DNA of 64,000 nt, from NCBI RefSeq assembly GCF_026745355.1, contig NC_079202.1, positions 51,796,209-51,860,208 on the forward strand, read 5' to 3'. Position 1 is the stretch's first letter. Every line of letters begins with the position of its first letter. Origin of the DNA: Beta vulgaris subsp. vulgaris (Eukaryota; Streptophyta; Magnoliopsida; Caryophyllales; Amaranthaceae). The notes beneath the pieces were generated by a model that did not search any database, was not told the DNA's origin, and was given only the letters and a program-made list of their open reading frames with translations. The translations under genes and the position numbers were made by a program. Shown one piece after another: positions 36,270-48,748 of this stretch.

Positions 36270-37232
36270 CTTCCTCCGTTTTTTTTAGATGTTACACTTT
36301 CCTTAAATTGCATGTTTCTAAATAGATGTTACACTTTTTTTTATTTCCTAAATTGGAAAGTTTTATGCTGTAGAATTACTCACTTACCCTTACTTATAAA
36401 GATTAATCAAAATTAAACTAACCTAATTTAACCTTATTCTATACTAATCCAAATTTAATTAAACCTCCCCCTTCTCTTCCACCACCCTTCCCACACCACC
36501 TCAGCTGCCCCATCCCTTCCCCCACCTCGCAGCCTCCTTACCCACCACCACAGAAGCCCGGCGAATTCCGACCACCACCCCACCACCCACCCCAAAAATC
36601 CCACCCAGCCACCCAAAACCCCACCCCACCCACGAAAACCTTCCCCACCTACCGAAATCACCAGCCAGCCACCGAAATCCCCACCCCCACCTACCGAAAA
36701 CCACGCAGTAGGTGCTTCTTGCTCGCCTCGCAAGCCTACAAGCAATTCATCCATTTTAGCTAGTGGTAGAGGTGGCGTTTTCTCCGCGCAAACCCTCAAT
36801 TTTCTTCGCGCAAAACTCTCAATTTTCTTCGCGCAGAACCACGGCCTCCATTTTCGGCGGTAGAGGTGGGGTTTTCGAGGATGGGGTGGAATTTTGCAGC
36901 GGTAGAGGTGGGGTTTCGCGAGGCTGGGGTGGGTTTTCGGGTGGGTGGGGTGGGCTTTTCAGGTGGGTGGGTAGGGATTTCGGCGGGTGGGGTGGGCTTT
37001 TCGATGGCTGGGTGGGGTTTTCGGGTGGGTGGGTGGGGTTTTGGGTGGGTGGGTGGGTGGTTCGAATTTCAGGTGGGTGGTGGGGTGGTGGTGGGGAATT
37101 CAAGTTGGGGTCCTCTTTTCTCTCTCCCGCCTTCTCTTAAACCCCATGTTAATTATCTCTTAATTACTCCTCCAATTTTTGCCTAGGGAACCACAATTTT
37201 CGAAAGTGTAACATCTAAAAAAACGAAGGAAG
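36270..37232. mobile_element. Large Stowaway-like element with C-rich and G-rich arms
   Basis: Ends CTTCCTCCGTTTTTTTTAGA (left) and CTTCCTTCGTTTTTTTAGAT (right, read inward), both followed by GTTACACTTTC. TA on both sides. 963 bp, long for this group. Inside, about 36470-36700 is C-rich (CCACCC motifs) and about 36850-37110 is G-rich (GGTGGG motifs), so the arms are partly complementary. Open frames across it are low-complexity and not accepted as genes. Confidence 0.8.
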
Positions 37233-37459
37233 TACTAAAGTTTTAACCATAGAACAAGTTGTATTGTATTCATTGTTATCATTTTACAGTATAATATTAA
37301 TAAATAAAAATTTTTCTTACCTGCACCATAGTATTTAATTAGAGTTCATTTTAGTCTACCTAATTGAGTTTTGATGATGGCAGTTTGGACTATGATTAAG
37401 AATATTCTTTTCGCTTGAATTTTATTGAAATATATTTGGCCGTTTGGGTACTTTATTTA

Positions 37460-37856
37460 CTAGCCTTTTATGCACGCAATGCGTGCGTCGATTGTTGTTT
37501 GGGTCTATTCTTAATAAATTCATCTAAATATAATTTTAGAAGTGTGATTTTATAATTATTGTTGCACAAACTAATGTAAAGTGATTAGAAATTATAATGA
37601 ATATTTAGATATAAGGTCTTATAGTCAATATAAATTTGTAATTTTTTCTAATTAAATAACCATTTTTCTAATTGTGTAAAATTACTTTGTTAATACTTAT
37701 TTAGTTTAATTTATCATTAGAATTTTGACCCCATCTTTAAATTAGGAAATGATATATTGTAGAAGATTTGAATATCAAATTATATATTTAGCTAAGGACA
37801 AAAATGACTTTTTAAAGGGGGACACCATAGCTCCCCCTTGGCTTATATAATAGAGA
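37460..37856 (-). mobile_element. Short non-autonomous Helitron, second copy
   Basis: On the minus strand it starts TCTCTATTATATAAGCC and ends with an imperfect hairpin GCACGCATTGCGTGC, a short spacer and CTAG, with A and T as flanking bases. 397 bp. The end types match those of 15252-15868; the interiors look diverged. Confidence 0.7.
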
Positions 37857-38211
37857 TATATGCAATCCTTAGTATTGTAAATAAGAATCAAAAACATTTT
37901 CTAAAATAGTATTATATTAAAAATTTATGACATAATCACACATTAATCAATGTAACTAATGCTTATTTATTGTTTAATATTTTTATTTTTAAATTTTTAT
38001 ATCATTTTCCTTTGGTTAAATTTGTCGAAGCTCATTTTCATAACTTATTTGAAACTAGTTGAGCTTATTTGTATTTATTTGAATTTTTTTTTTTGAATGG
38101 ATTGATTTTTTTTTTAATTAGGAAATTAAGTCAGCTCAAGGACTAACCCCTACAAGCCTACTAGCCTGTAGGAAACACCAGCACATTGGCTGGTAAGGCA
38201 TGCATAGCATG

Positions 38212-39630
38212 CAGTGGCGGAGCCAGGATTTCAAAATCGAGGGGTCACAAAAAAAGACAAAGGATATTCAATATTGAAAATTATACAACGCAAACACACA
38301 TTGTCTAATATTCATTGTCATACATTCCAAACTAAGAAAAAATTACATAACAAAAATAAATAAAAATTACAAGTGCATTCGGATAAAGGCTTGCTCATAT
38401 CTACTGATAGATTAGCCAATACGTATCCGTGATTTTGTGTCTGCAAATAGCAAGTTGTCACAATTTTAAGCCCCTCCACGATACCAACAAATACAATAGT
38501 CTCCATCAAAACAAAAGCACCAAACAGAAGGATAGATAACAGAAATAACACATTCGAATGTAAATATACAACATGAATAAGCAATTACCAGCCATGAAGG
38601 TCTTCATCTTTTGAAAACGTCAATAATACTTTTTTTCAAGAAAATATCAATTAATTAACACTACCTAATTTATCAAATTTACATCTCATTTCAACACAAA
38701 AAATTAAACAACAAACTAACTAAATGCATCAATCACTTATCACACCTAACAAATTTGAAAATCACACATATATACAAATATTACAATTAATATCAATCAA
38801 ATAATATTTTAAATATACAATTTACTAATTTAGGAATTAGAAAATAAATAATGTAAAAGAATTAAAATTTAAATTCTGTAAATAGTTCTGCAGTAATACC
38901 TGACGCCTGATGGCGATGGCTGTGGGCTGCCGGCTGCGGGGCGCGCGCTAGTCGGAGGAGGTTGCGGTGCGGTGCGGCGGTGCCGATCCGGTGCCTGAAT
39001 GTTGACTGGGCTGGACGGAGGAGACCGTGAGGCGTGAGGGTGTGAGGTAAAAAAAAATCTTAAGCGTGAGAATTTGGAAAGGAAGGAGAGAGAAATGGAT
39101 AGTTTTCAAAATTAAATGATTTTTAATTTAATTTAAAATCTGATAAGAATTGAGAGTTGGGAAAATTGGGGACCACATAATTAATACTTCCTCCGTTTTT
39201 TTTAGATGTAACATTGGACTTTTCACATTTGCCGAGACACAACTTTGACCGATAATATCTCCAATTGTATAAAAGTAAAAATTATAAAAAATATATATTT
39301 GGAAAGTGTATATCGTGACGAATCAAACAAGATCCACATGACTATATTTTTTCTTATGTATAAATAACAATTAGTGGTCAAAGTGTATTGGATGAATAGT
39401 GCCCAAAGTCAATATGTTACATCTAAAAAAAACGGAAGGAGTATATGGAAGTGGCCAAGTGGGCCAAAAAGAAGTATCAAGAAATTAGCCGTTACTTACA
39501 CTTACTGTACGCTGCCTGCTGCTAGTTTCTTTTCTTTTTCTTTTTTTTTTCTCGAAAAATCTTTAATTTTTTTTTTTTTTAATTTCCGGGATCACGTGAC
39601 CTCACGTGCCCCAAAGTGGCTCCGCCATTG
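38212..39630. mobile_element. hAT-type non-autonomous element
   Basis: The ends CAGTGGCGGAGCCA and, read inward from the right, CAATGGCGGAGCCA match at 13 of 14 positions. The 8-bp target duplication ATAGCATG is exact (38204-38211, 39631-39638). 1419 bp with no transposase. A Stowaway MITE is nested near its right side. A GC-rich block at about 38900-39030 stands out. Confidence 0.92.
39187..39441. mobile_element. Stowaway-like MITE nested in the hAT element
   Basis: Ends CTTCCTCCGTTTTTTTTAGA and CTCCTTCCGTTTTTTTTAGA (right, read inward), each followed by TGTAACAT, with TA duplications. 255 bp. A close relative in reverse is at 48515-48748. Confidence 0.9.
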
Positions 39631-40479
39631 ATAGCATGCAAAGGAAATACCCCAGCATTGATAAGGATTGAACCTCTGATTTCAAGGGCCAAGAGGGAGC
39701 GCTCTACCCACTTGAGCTAACTCCTTTCGAAGCAACACTAATTCTGGTAGGAATGCCAACATGAGAAAAATAGAGTGCTTTTGAGTTTCTTGTAATGATA
39801 TTGCAACCCTATTTAGATTTGATTGGATATAAAACTTATTTTTTATTTAAAAGAACATGTGTGTCTTCATTCTTAATTAGAATTAAGCATCATAACTCAT
39901 GCCATTTAGGAGCCACAGCACTTTACATGCCTGCCCTAATTATAGGTATTTTCCTGACCAATGATTTGTCATAGCATTAGATGATGTGCATATAAATTAG
40001 TTTTTTTTTTGTTAAGAGCATATAAATTAGTTAGTGTTTAGGAAAAGTTTCAATTGAACAAAAGATAACTTTGAGGAATGAACTTGTTTATTAAAATATC
40101 TTAGGGTCCTTGCAATATTGCATTAATAGTTATGCAGGCAAGAAAATTTATCATATAATATTTGTTAGAATAAAATATAGTCACTATTATCTTTCAAATA
40201 ATCTAATCAAGGAATCTTAAGTTTGGTAACAAACTAACTAAATAAGTGCATGTATATCAAATTTTTTTTTGGTACATTATATAAGCTCATCTTAAGTACC
40301 TATCTGACTATCTCATCACTCATGGTTAAGTGGAATATCATCCCATGAACTATGAATGGAGGATTGATACCGATTCGAACTCAGGTGGAGCGCAACGAGG
40401 TTAAGCCTTCCCCACCTCAACTCGATTCTTTTATCAAGTGCACATCCATATAATTGTCTTGTCTAGGTTTTTTTTTTAT

Positions 40480-40556
40480 CCAGGGGATGGGGATTCGAAC
40501 CTGTGACCTATCATTCACAACATTCAATCTTAACCACTAGGTCAAGACATTCTTGA
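40480..40556 (-). repeat. tRNA-like (SINE-type) sequence
   Basis: On the minus strand, TGACCTAGTGGTTAAGATTG resembles an A box and AGGTTCGAATCCCC is a near-perfect B box. A diverged relative is at about 25565-25625. No target duplication was found. The rest of 39728-40969 shows no gene. Confidence 0.5.
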
Positions 40557-40969
40557 TTAATTGTCTTATCTAGTGGATCAATATTAGGAACAATAAGCAG
40601 GTTTTTATGTCCTTGTTAATATTAATGGGTTAAAGTTAAAGAGCTCTATTATTACTACAACTTTCTAGATTTTTGCCAACCATTTAAAATGACAGACATC
40701 ATATATTACAAATTGGAGAAAGACAGAAAGTAAGAGACTTATATATTTCGACGAACATTTACAAAAGACACACATCATTTATCATGCATCATAAACTGGA
40801 GAAAGTCTCGACGACCATTTTAAAAGACACAGGAATCATGTATCGAAAGGGCAGCCTCTGAGTGAGTGGAATTGTGCGAGGGCAACCTAAAGGAAATTCA
40901 CTTTACTACAGGTTTTTGAAAAGGGGACCCAAAAGAAAATTCGGCAGAGAAAAGTTCTCCAAATATTAC

Positions 40970-41452
40970 CTGTAAACCCAACGGATAGTCTTCAGTACTG
41001 GACTTCCAACTGCCACTCCGAACATAACGATCACCTGCACATATTTTTCGGAAGACGGCAATCAACAGACTGAGGGCAGTTTCCGCGCAGTCGCCTGAAA
41101 ACACATCGGCAGCATTAGCTACAGCAATGCCACGGCAATGACACTCAGCAATGTCAATGTGATCAACGCCAGCAGAAGCGGTGACAATGCAGCGGAGAGA
41201 GGGAAGATAGTCAAGGATATCTCGGCCTGTGATCGAAGGCCCTGCAGCGCTAGCTAACATAGCGGTGACATCAGTGGCATTGCTGGTGGAGAGGAATTCC
41301 GGGATCGAAAGGGGAGAGTTGTAGGCTTTGATGAAGTTGAAGTGTTGAGAAAACTTCTCTTCAAATAAACGGAAAACTGTAGGTGGGTTCAAGATAAGGA
41401 CCTTTGGGAGGTTTTGAGCCTCTAGTTTTGGTAATGGCTCTGTTTCTTCCAT
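40970..41452 (-). CDS. HPR3-type reductase first exon without its own second exon
   Basis: 161 intact codons from ATG 41452 to a donor CAG|GTAATA at 40970/40969 in phase 0. It contains NLPKVLILNPP, SLRCIVTASAGVDHIDIAEC and GDCAETALSLLIAVFRK, all aligned with the other HPR first exons here. The next exon downstream on this strand belongs to the gene starting at 36019, and no nucleotide-binding exon lies between. It may be an alternative first exon that skips to 32853, or a gene truncated after exon 1. The open frame and conserved residues argue against long neutral decay. Confidence 0.75.
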
Positions 41453-42132
41453 TGATGAGAATGGAGTGAGTGAATGTGTGAAGTTTTGAAAGATATGTTG
41501 TTCAGATTTGTATCAGAATTTATGGCTGCATTTGCTCCATTTTCCAAAATCTGTAATGTCGTTCAAAACAATGAAACGTGGTGCGACTGGCCGATACCTC
41601 TGAAACATAACGTACATATGAGATTGTGTATCAACTCATTGGACTCACTTGAGGAACTCCTATTTGATCTGGAAAAAAAACTCTGTGCTTCACTAGTTTA
41701 TACCAGTTTGTATCCTCAAATTTGTCATCGATCAAAGAAGAAAACTATCTCGTCAACATCTGATTTACTTTTCAATGAGTGACGGATAGACGAAAAAAGT
41801 TCCCAACATTTGAACTAGATCATATTATAAACTACTCCCTTTGTTTCTATGTGTTCTTCCGACTTCGACATTTTTTCTTTTTCAAAAGATATTCCATATA
41901 GGAAGAACAAAAACGGTAATAATAATTGATATCATATGGCTTCGCACGTAACTCATAAATAGAGAGAGAATTTTACTCGTAAGCATTAAGTCCTAAGACA
42001 ATAACCATCTAATTAACCATTACATACCATTGCCTACAGTCACACTCTCTTATATAGGTGTACTAATTAACAGAAATCCATCACTTGCAAACTGCTAGAA
42101 ACTGATTATTAAGTAAATGGGTGATCATGGAG

Positions 42133-43740
42133 TCATACATCCATGACTGGAGAAAGTAATGGCTTATTTGAGAAGAAAGCTTCAAGATTCCCTTTCACAA
42201 GCTCAAAAATATCACGAAATGACTCGTGAGTTAAAAACGCAGCATGAGGTGACAGAACAACATTTTCCATAGCGATAAGCTCTTTAGGTATATTTGGCTC
42301 TTTCTCAAAAACATCCAAGCCAGCACCAGCTATCTTGCCTTCGACTAAAAATCTCACCAATTCTTTCTCATCGATTATAGGCCCCCGTGCAATGTTAACA
42401 ATGACGCCTTCCTTCCCTAATGCCGATAGCACTTCAGTGCTTATCATGTGCCTGGTTTGATCAGTCAGAGCGCAACTTATTATGATGACATCACTGTTAG
42501 TTGCTAACTCAGTAACATCTGAGTAGAAAGTGTAAGAAACTGATGGTTTCTCTTTTCTTGAGTTGTACAGAATTCTGCAGCCGAAGGCCTCTAGTCTTTT
42601 CGCAATTCTACAGCCAATGCTTCCCAATCCAATGATTCCTACCGTCTTGCCTGACAACTGTAATTAGCAGATGCAAACAATAAGAATTCTCAGAGAAGAA
42701 ATATGGGAAAAAGAAAATTCAGGTCAGTAGTATTTGTGTAGAATGATTAACTGACGGTCAGTACTTTTTGCAGTATTGGCATTTAGGATAATAGTTACTT
42801 GTTACTGAAATTAGTAACTCATGAGCATGAAATCATAATTTTACTTGAGAAATGAGTCAACTAGTTAATTTCAGCACAATCACCAGGACATGAGCAATCG
42901 TCCCAGGTTCAGAAAATTGGAGTCTCGACTTAATATCTATGTGTCATCCGTCTTCAAAGTCCAAAAAAAAGTGTGATTTATTCTCAAACTGAAGTAGGGT
43001 ACAGCACAAGGTGGACACGCTTACAAAGGCTCTTGCCAGGATGAACACCATGGTAGCAAAGGTTCAATATTTGACACAATGCTAATAGTTCAAGACTGCA
43101 ATATATTGTGACTTCTTTGTCCCTCTCATGCACCCACTAAAAAACATGAATGACAAGGCCAAAGTTTTATTTTTTTCAATTACAAAAGGCAAATAGGTAA
43201 TCTTAGAGGGACAAAGGGAGTAAAAATCTGAAATGTGAGTCAAATTTTGACATAAGATAAGATTACCCGACGACCCAAACAATACAGTCCCTCTATTTTC
43301 CAATCACCTCTGCGCACAAAGTGATCACCAGAAGACACCTTCCGAAGAATATCAATCAAAAGAGCCACTGCAAAGTCAGCACAGTCGTCAGAGTAAGTGT
43401 CACCAGCGGAGGTAACAGCAATGCCACGGCGGTGGCACTCTTGAAGATCGATGTGATTAAGGCCAGCGGTGATGGAAACTATGCAGCGGAGGGAGGGGAG
43501 GTGGTCAAGGATGTCTTTCGCATTGATGGGGATGTATCCACCAATGAGCATGACCGTGACTCCGGCAGAGTTTGCGGCAGCAAGGGAGATGGGGAGAGGG
43601 ACAGGGGACTCATAGGACTTGATGAAGTGAAAATGCTGAGAGAATTCGGCTTCATAGAGGGTGTAGACTGGTAGTGGATTCAAAATCAGAACCTTTGGGA
43701 GATCATTTGGAGAAGAATTCCTGGTAATCTCCATTAACAA
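42133..43740 (-). CDS. HPR3: Glyoxylate/hydroxypyruvate reductase, HPR3-type (two exons)
   Basis: A second complete paralogue of the D-2-hydroxyacid dehydrogenase. Exons are 43740-43267 and 42657-42133, joined in phase 0, giving 332 residues (330 if translation starts at the Met at 43734, which better matches the other copies). Exon 1 has the substrate half with SLRCIVSITAGLNHIDLQEC and DDCADFAVALLIDILRK. Exon 2 has GLGSIGC, SRKEK (NADPH-type second strand), IARGPIIDE with the catalytic Arg, DVFEKEP with the Glu and LSPHAAF with the His. The intron is 609 bp and carries a small Stowaway MITE. No lesion is seen. Confidence 0.88.
43112..43220. mobile_element. Small Stowaway-like MITE in the HPR intron
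   Basis: Inverted ends CTTCTTTGTCCCTCT and, read inward from the right, CTCCCTTTGTCCCTCT. TA follows the right end; the left TA appears mutated. About 109 bp. Confidence 0.7.
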
Positions 43741-44544
43741 TAGTGGGTGATAATGGATTTCTAAGTCCCCTCACCCCTCTATGATGGTAAATATAAGGGA
43801 ACATATATGCATAAGAGTTCTTTGTATGGAGAACACGATTAGCAGGTAAAGTACTGTTAGATGTAAGTCAGTAAATCTAACTAATCAGGAGATAAAATAG
43901 GTACCTCATATAGAAGATAAAGTCACAAAGTTCGTTAGTGAATAGAGACATTTTTGAAAGAGTCAATCTTAACACTTCCGCTGTTTTTAGTTACACCATT
44001 TGTTTTTTGACACTATATTAAGCTATCTGAAACATCATTATATAAAAGGCGAATAGAGTCAAGTAGAGTTCTCTTATATTCGTCTCGATTACAAATATCG
44101 AACTTTTATAGTTTTTACTTATAAGCAATAAGAGATATTAATGTTTAGCGAATTGTCTCGGCAAATGAGAAAAAAACAAATAGTCCAACTAAACTTTAAT
44201 AATGAGCCAAATCCAATCATATTCGGTAACATAGCTTTTTTCTATTTTTATAGGTGTTTCGATGTTTCTTTTTGGCGATTTTTGGAATTTCAGGCGAATA
44301 CGATAAATAAATCAAGCAATTAAGCAACAAAAAGAACCCATATCTAAAGTGTTTCCATAGTAATTGATTGTAATAGGAGGTAGTTGAAATTAGTTAACTA
44401 ACCTATTACTAGTTGAAAGTTGTTAAAGGTTGTTAGAGTTCTTAAAAGTTGTTAAAAGTCTTTAATAACAGAAGCTATCTTAAGCTTACTGTTACATTGA
44501 TGCAAATTACTAAAAATGCAAGCCAAAATTAGAGATGAAATTAC

Positions 44545-45012
44545 CCGATTACCCAGACGAAACTGACCATCAACACTCCAACCACCTATTCGGACAAACC
44601 GATCACCAGAAGAAACATTCCGAAGTACATCAATCACAAGAGCCACCGCAGATTCCGCGCAGTCGTCGGAGTACGAGTCTCCGGCGGAGGTTACGGCGAT
44701 ACCACGGCGGCGACACTCGGCAAGGTCGATGTGATTAAGACCAGCGGTGGTGGTGACGATGCATCGGAGGTTAGGGAGGTGATCGAGGATGTCGACGCCG
44801 GTGATTTGAGTGTGACCGCTGGCGATCATGGCGGTTACTCCGGCGGAGTTTGCAGTGGTTAGGAAGTGGGGTAGAGGGAGTGGAGATTCGTAAGCTTTGA
44901 TGCAGTCGAAATGTTGAGAGAATTCGGGTTCGTAGATAGTGAAAACTGGTGGTGGACGAAGGAGAAGTACTTTTGGTAGGTTTTTGAGGTTAGGTTTTCC
45001 GGCGAACTCCAT
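44545..45012 (-). CDS. HPR3-type reductase first exon without its own second exon
   Basis: 156 intact codons from ATG 45012 to donor CGG|GTAATT at 44545/44544, phase 0. It carries NLPKVLLLRPPPVF, NLRCIVTTTAGLNHIDLAEC and DDCAESAVALVIDVLR, and is closest by eye to the neighbouring first exon at 43740. No exon 2 is found before that exon. Splicing to 42657 would give a full-length protein, so it may be an alternative first exon; otherwise it is a partial duplicate. Confidence 0.75.
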
Positions 45013-45421
45013 TGATGAATTATTGAAGGCACTAATTCATGTTAATGGGGTTTCATTTTAATATTGTGGAGTATGTAGCGTGAAGATGATTTGTCAAGTT
45101 GTCATAAACATTACTCCGTTTTTTTAGATACTAGTTTTCCACCCATACAAAAATGCACGGGAAGTTTATTTTTTTGATTTAATTTTTTATATCAAATAAG
45201 AATGTGTATATATTATGTTATACATGGTAAAACACTGCAAGTTTGCATGTAGCATTTATTGAAGAGGAAACACGAAAAAACCCTTTTATCTCAACGAAGT
45301 GAATGAACATCACAAATGATCGAATTATTAAATGACAATAATAAAGGAGTATTTTAAAAACATTTTGAACCACGTCTTTGTACTATACATTTGTGGTAAC
45401 ATTTGAGTTTTCACGTTCTTT

Positions 45422-46690
45422 ATCAGCTATTAATGTTTTTCAAACCCTTTTTGCTAATAACTCTTGATATGACAATATATATTTAAAATTATTATTATAC
45501 GTCCCTTGAAATCATGGTGTATCTATATTTATATAAATATGTAATGAAATAGTATAAACATAAAAGTAGAGCAGGCAACCAGCAAGTTGGGCTGGCAATC
45601 AGTTCAAGTTTGGTTGGATTTGCTTTCGGGTTTACTACACATTTAATAAACAGGTTGAAATACTCAACCCTGACCCGACCTATTTGATAAGCGAATTACC
45701 CGTTGAACCCATTTAATCATAATTAGTATTATACAAAATATTAATTATTTTCTTAAAAGTATATATGAGAGAGTTCACTGTTGAAAGTATCATGTTTAAT
45801 ATTTCTTATAATAATTGTGACCAATTTTAGCAATATTTACTTTTTTAACCAAATTTTAGATTTATCAATATATTTTTCGAGAATTTTCTACATATATGTA
45901 AGTTAATAAAGTCAAAGCATGTCAATTTCGAGTCGAAAATGTCAACCTCAACCTACCTGTTTAATCAATGGGTTAGAAAATCGGTCAAAGTTCCAACCCT
46001 AACCTGCTTATTTTGGGTTAGGTTCGGGTCGTATTTCGTATTGAGTTAGCTTTTGCAAACCCTACATAAAGTAGTGACATTATAATTTCACTGTATAGTA
46101 AATGTAAATTAACAAAAAAAAATTAAAGAGAAAATATATTTTTCAATTTAGTTTATTAAAAAAGTAACATATAACTCATCTTATCAAATAGACAATAAAT
46201 TTCACGTATATTGTAATATATAAATGAAATATATTGTAATGTATAAATTTTTCTTCTAATATATACCTAAGAAATGAATATAGAAATATCAGTTATTAAT
46301 GTTCATCAAACCCTTTTTGCTAATAACTCTTGATATGACAATATATATTTAAAATTATATAATACGTCCCTTGAAATCATGGTATATATATTTATATAAA
46401 TATGTAATGAAATAGTATAAACATAAAAGTAGAGTAGGCAACCAAGTTGGGCTGGCAATCAGTTCAGGTTTGGTTGGATTTGCGTTCGGGTTTACTAAAC
46501 ATTTAATAAACAGGTTGAAATCTCAACCCTGACCCGACCTATTTGATAAACGAATTACCCGTTTAACCCATTTAATCATAATTATTATTATCAAAAAATT
46601 TCATGTATATTGTAATATATAAAGAAATATATATTGTAATGTATAAATTTTTTTCTAATATATACCTAAGAAATGAATATAGAAATATCC
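45422..46690. repeat. Segmental duplication of AT-rich DNA
   Basis: A ~310-bp block at 45422-45745 recurs at 46288-46590 (shared GCTAATAACTCTTGATATGA and CAACCCTGACCCGACCTATT). A ~95-bp block at 46195-46289 recurs at 46600-46690 (shared ATATACCTAAGAAATGAATA). This looks like one tandem duplication followed by a deletion. No gene is seen in 45013-47548. Confidence 0.8.
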
Positions 46691-46869
46691 TACACGATAT
46701 TATGATCTTGTAATGAGAATCGTATAAATTAAAATGGGTTTAACCTTAAACAAAATAACTAAATGGGCTTGTTATCTAAAATGATATAATATTGTATTAA
46801 GAATAGTCTAAAATTGGCTTACAACCCGTGCGATGCACTATACTGAAATATAAATTATCTATAATAATC

Positions 46870-46871
<2 letters not shown>

Positions 46872-46931
<60 letters not shown>
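46872..46931. repeat. (TAT)n microsatellite
   Basis: About 20 perfect TAT/ATT units. Confidence 0.97.
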
Positions 46932-47548
46932 CCATATAAATGATTAAATGGTACTAAGTTAATAGCACATACATTGCTTAAGTTAATTTAATTAACTTTG
47001 AGTAAATATAGTTGGTCAAACTTGTTCAAACTCGCTTTAAGCTCACATAAATTTTCTTACAATGAATCTAATTGTTTATATCAATATTGTTACATATTAA
47101 AAAAAATATCTATTCCCCCTAGATAGCATGGTTTTCATTTGCGGGTCAGCAAAATATGTGCTGATAATTAATATTAATAACATATATCTAAGAAAAAATA
47201 TGAAAACCCAAAATATTTCAATTTAGAAATTAATATTTGTGATATTTACATTAGAATCATGAAGTGATCATACACAACTAAATATTGAAATAATTTAAGA
47301 AAGATATAAATGAGAAATAAAAGATTAGATGGCTTTTAAAATTTGTTACTATTGACTTGCGAAATAATTTACATCTTGACTATTTGAGAAATAATTTATA
47401 TTAAGATTATCTGGACCCGTGCATAATGCACATGGATTTTTTTTAGTTCTCAAATAGTTTTTTTAATTCCAAAATTATTGGAATGACTACATTTAAAATT
47501 GAAAGATTATAAATTGTAAATTTATATTTCATGATATAATCTTTTCAT

Positions 47549-48062
47549 TAGGGCTGTCAAAATTAAATGATCCAATATGATAACCCGTCTCGAATCTAAC
47601 CTGAAAATTTCGGATTTGGGTTAAAATTTTCAACCTGAAAAAAAAGATGGGTCAGCCCAACCCGACCAGAAAAAATAATGGGTTAGGTTCAGGTTGAATT
47701 TTTGAACCTCATCAAAACAATCCGAGTAATCTGACTTTGAAGTGGGGTCAAATTCAAGGCAGGCCAACCTATGTTTATCTAACTTGTATTAGACCAAACT
47801 CGTTTCTTGAATATTCTAAATTTGATTAAGTTGGCATTTGAATTCAAGACTCACTCAATATGTTGAATTATTGCAATGATTAAATTTAAAATCAGGTCAT
47901 TTTGGGTTGGTTTCGGGTCAACCTGAAATCGAAAAGGTCGGGTTCAAATTCTAATTTTCGACCTGAAATCAGAATCAAGTCAAGTTTGGATTAGGGGTAA
48001 GTGACCCGAAATAGAAATCAGGTGAACTTGAAATTAATCCAACTCGAACTTATTGCTACCCT
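47549..48062. mobile_element. Probable hAT-type MITE
   Basis: The left end TAGGGCTGTCAAAATTAAAT and the right end, read inward TAGGGTAGCAATAAGTTCG, share a TAGGG start typical of hAT ends. The interior has many AACCTGA/GGGTCA motifs. The 8-bp duplication is not clear. Confidence 0.5.
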
Positions 48063-48514
48063 ACATTATTAATATAGACAAATGACACGTAAAGATAATT
48101 ATTGTATACTACAATAATATCTAATAATAATGTACTCTACTGGAGTAATAATTAAGCAATATAAAAAGTTGTGAAAATTATCAATCCCGCAACTCCAAAA
48201 TAAATTGTCTACATTATAAATCAAAATCTACGACTACGGGTAAGTTACATAAATGGTAATGTAAAATGGTAAGTTATATCAATATTAACATTGTTTATTA
48301 TTAGTTAGCAACTTGCCGGAATTATACACGAACTAATATGATTGTAAAGTACTTCCATTTGCTGAGTGAAACTTACCAAATTTATAAGATTGTAATTGAT
48401 CCATTTTACACGTGGCACTAAAAAAATGAGAATAAGTATAGTGATGACATGTGGCGAAATGAGTAATAGCTTGACACATAGGCAAATTTTTCTAGCTTTA
48501 TATATATATATATA

Positions 48515-48748
48515 GATAACATATTGACTTTGGACACTATTCATCCAATACATTTTGACCATTAATTGTTATTTATACATAAAAAAAATATAGTCATGTG
48601 GGATCTTGTTTGATTCGTCTCGGTATACACTTTCCAAATATATATTTTTTATAATTTTTACTTTTATACAACTAGAGATATTATCGATCAAAGTTGTGCC
48701 TCGACAAATGTGAAAAGTCCAATGTTACGTCTAAAAAAACGGAGGGAG
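48515..48748. mobile_element. Stowaway-like MITE, left end lost into (TA)n
   Basis: Reverse copy of the MITE at 39187-39441. The right end is AAAAAACGGAGGGAG followed by TA. The left end is cut at AACATATTGACTTTGG and replaced by TATATATA. Confidence 0.8.

Larger units (their letters stand above)
38105..39727 (-). mobile_element. tRNA-derived SINE split by a hAT insertion
   Basis: Minus-strand copy of the SINE at 17535. The head GGAGTTAGCTCAAGTGGGTA with B box AGAGGTTCAATCC is at about 39650-39727, and the tail half is at 38105-38211. The gap is exactly the hAT element and one copy of its target duplication. A short T-run at the left end is the reversed A tail. Confidence 0.85.

Noticed and set aside
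36455..37140. Gly/Trp- and Pro-rich open frames on both strands
   Set aside because: They are direct translations of GGTGGG/CCACCC simple repeats within a Stowaway element.
45127..45170. Helitron end (ACTAGTTTTCCACCCATA... with TGCACGGG)
   Set aside because: The start resembles a reversed CTAG end but no hairpin or opposite TC end could be placed.
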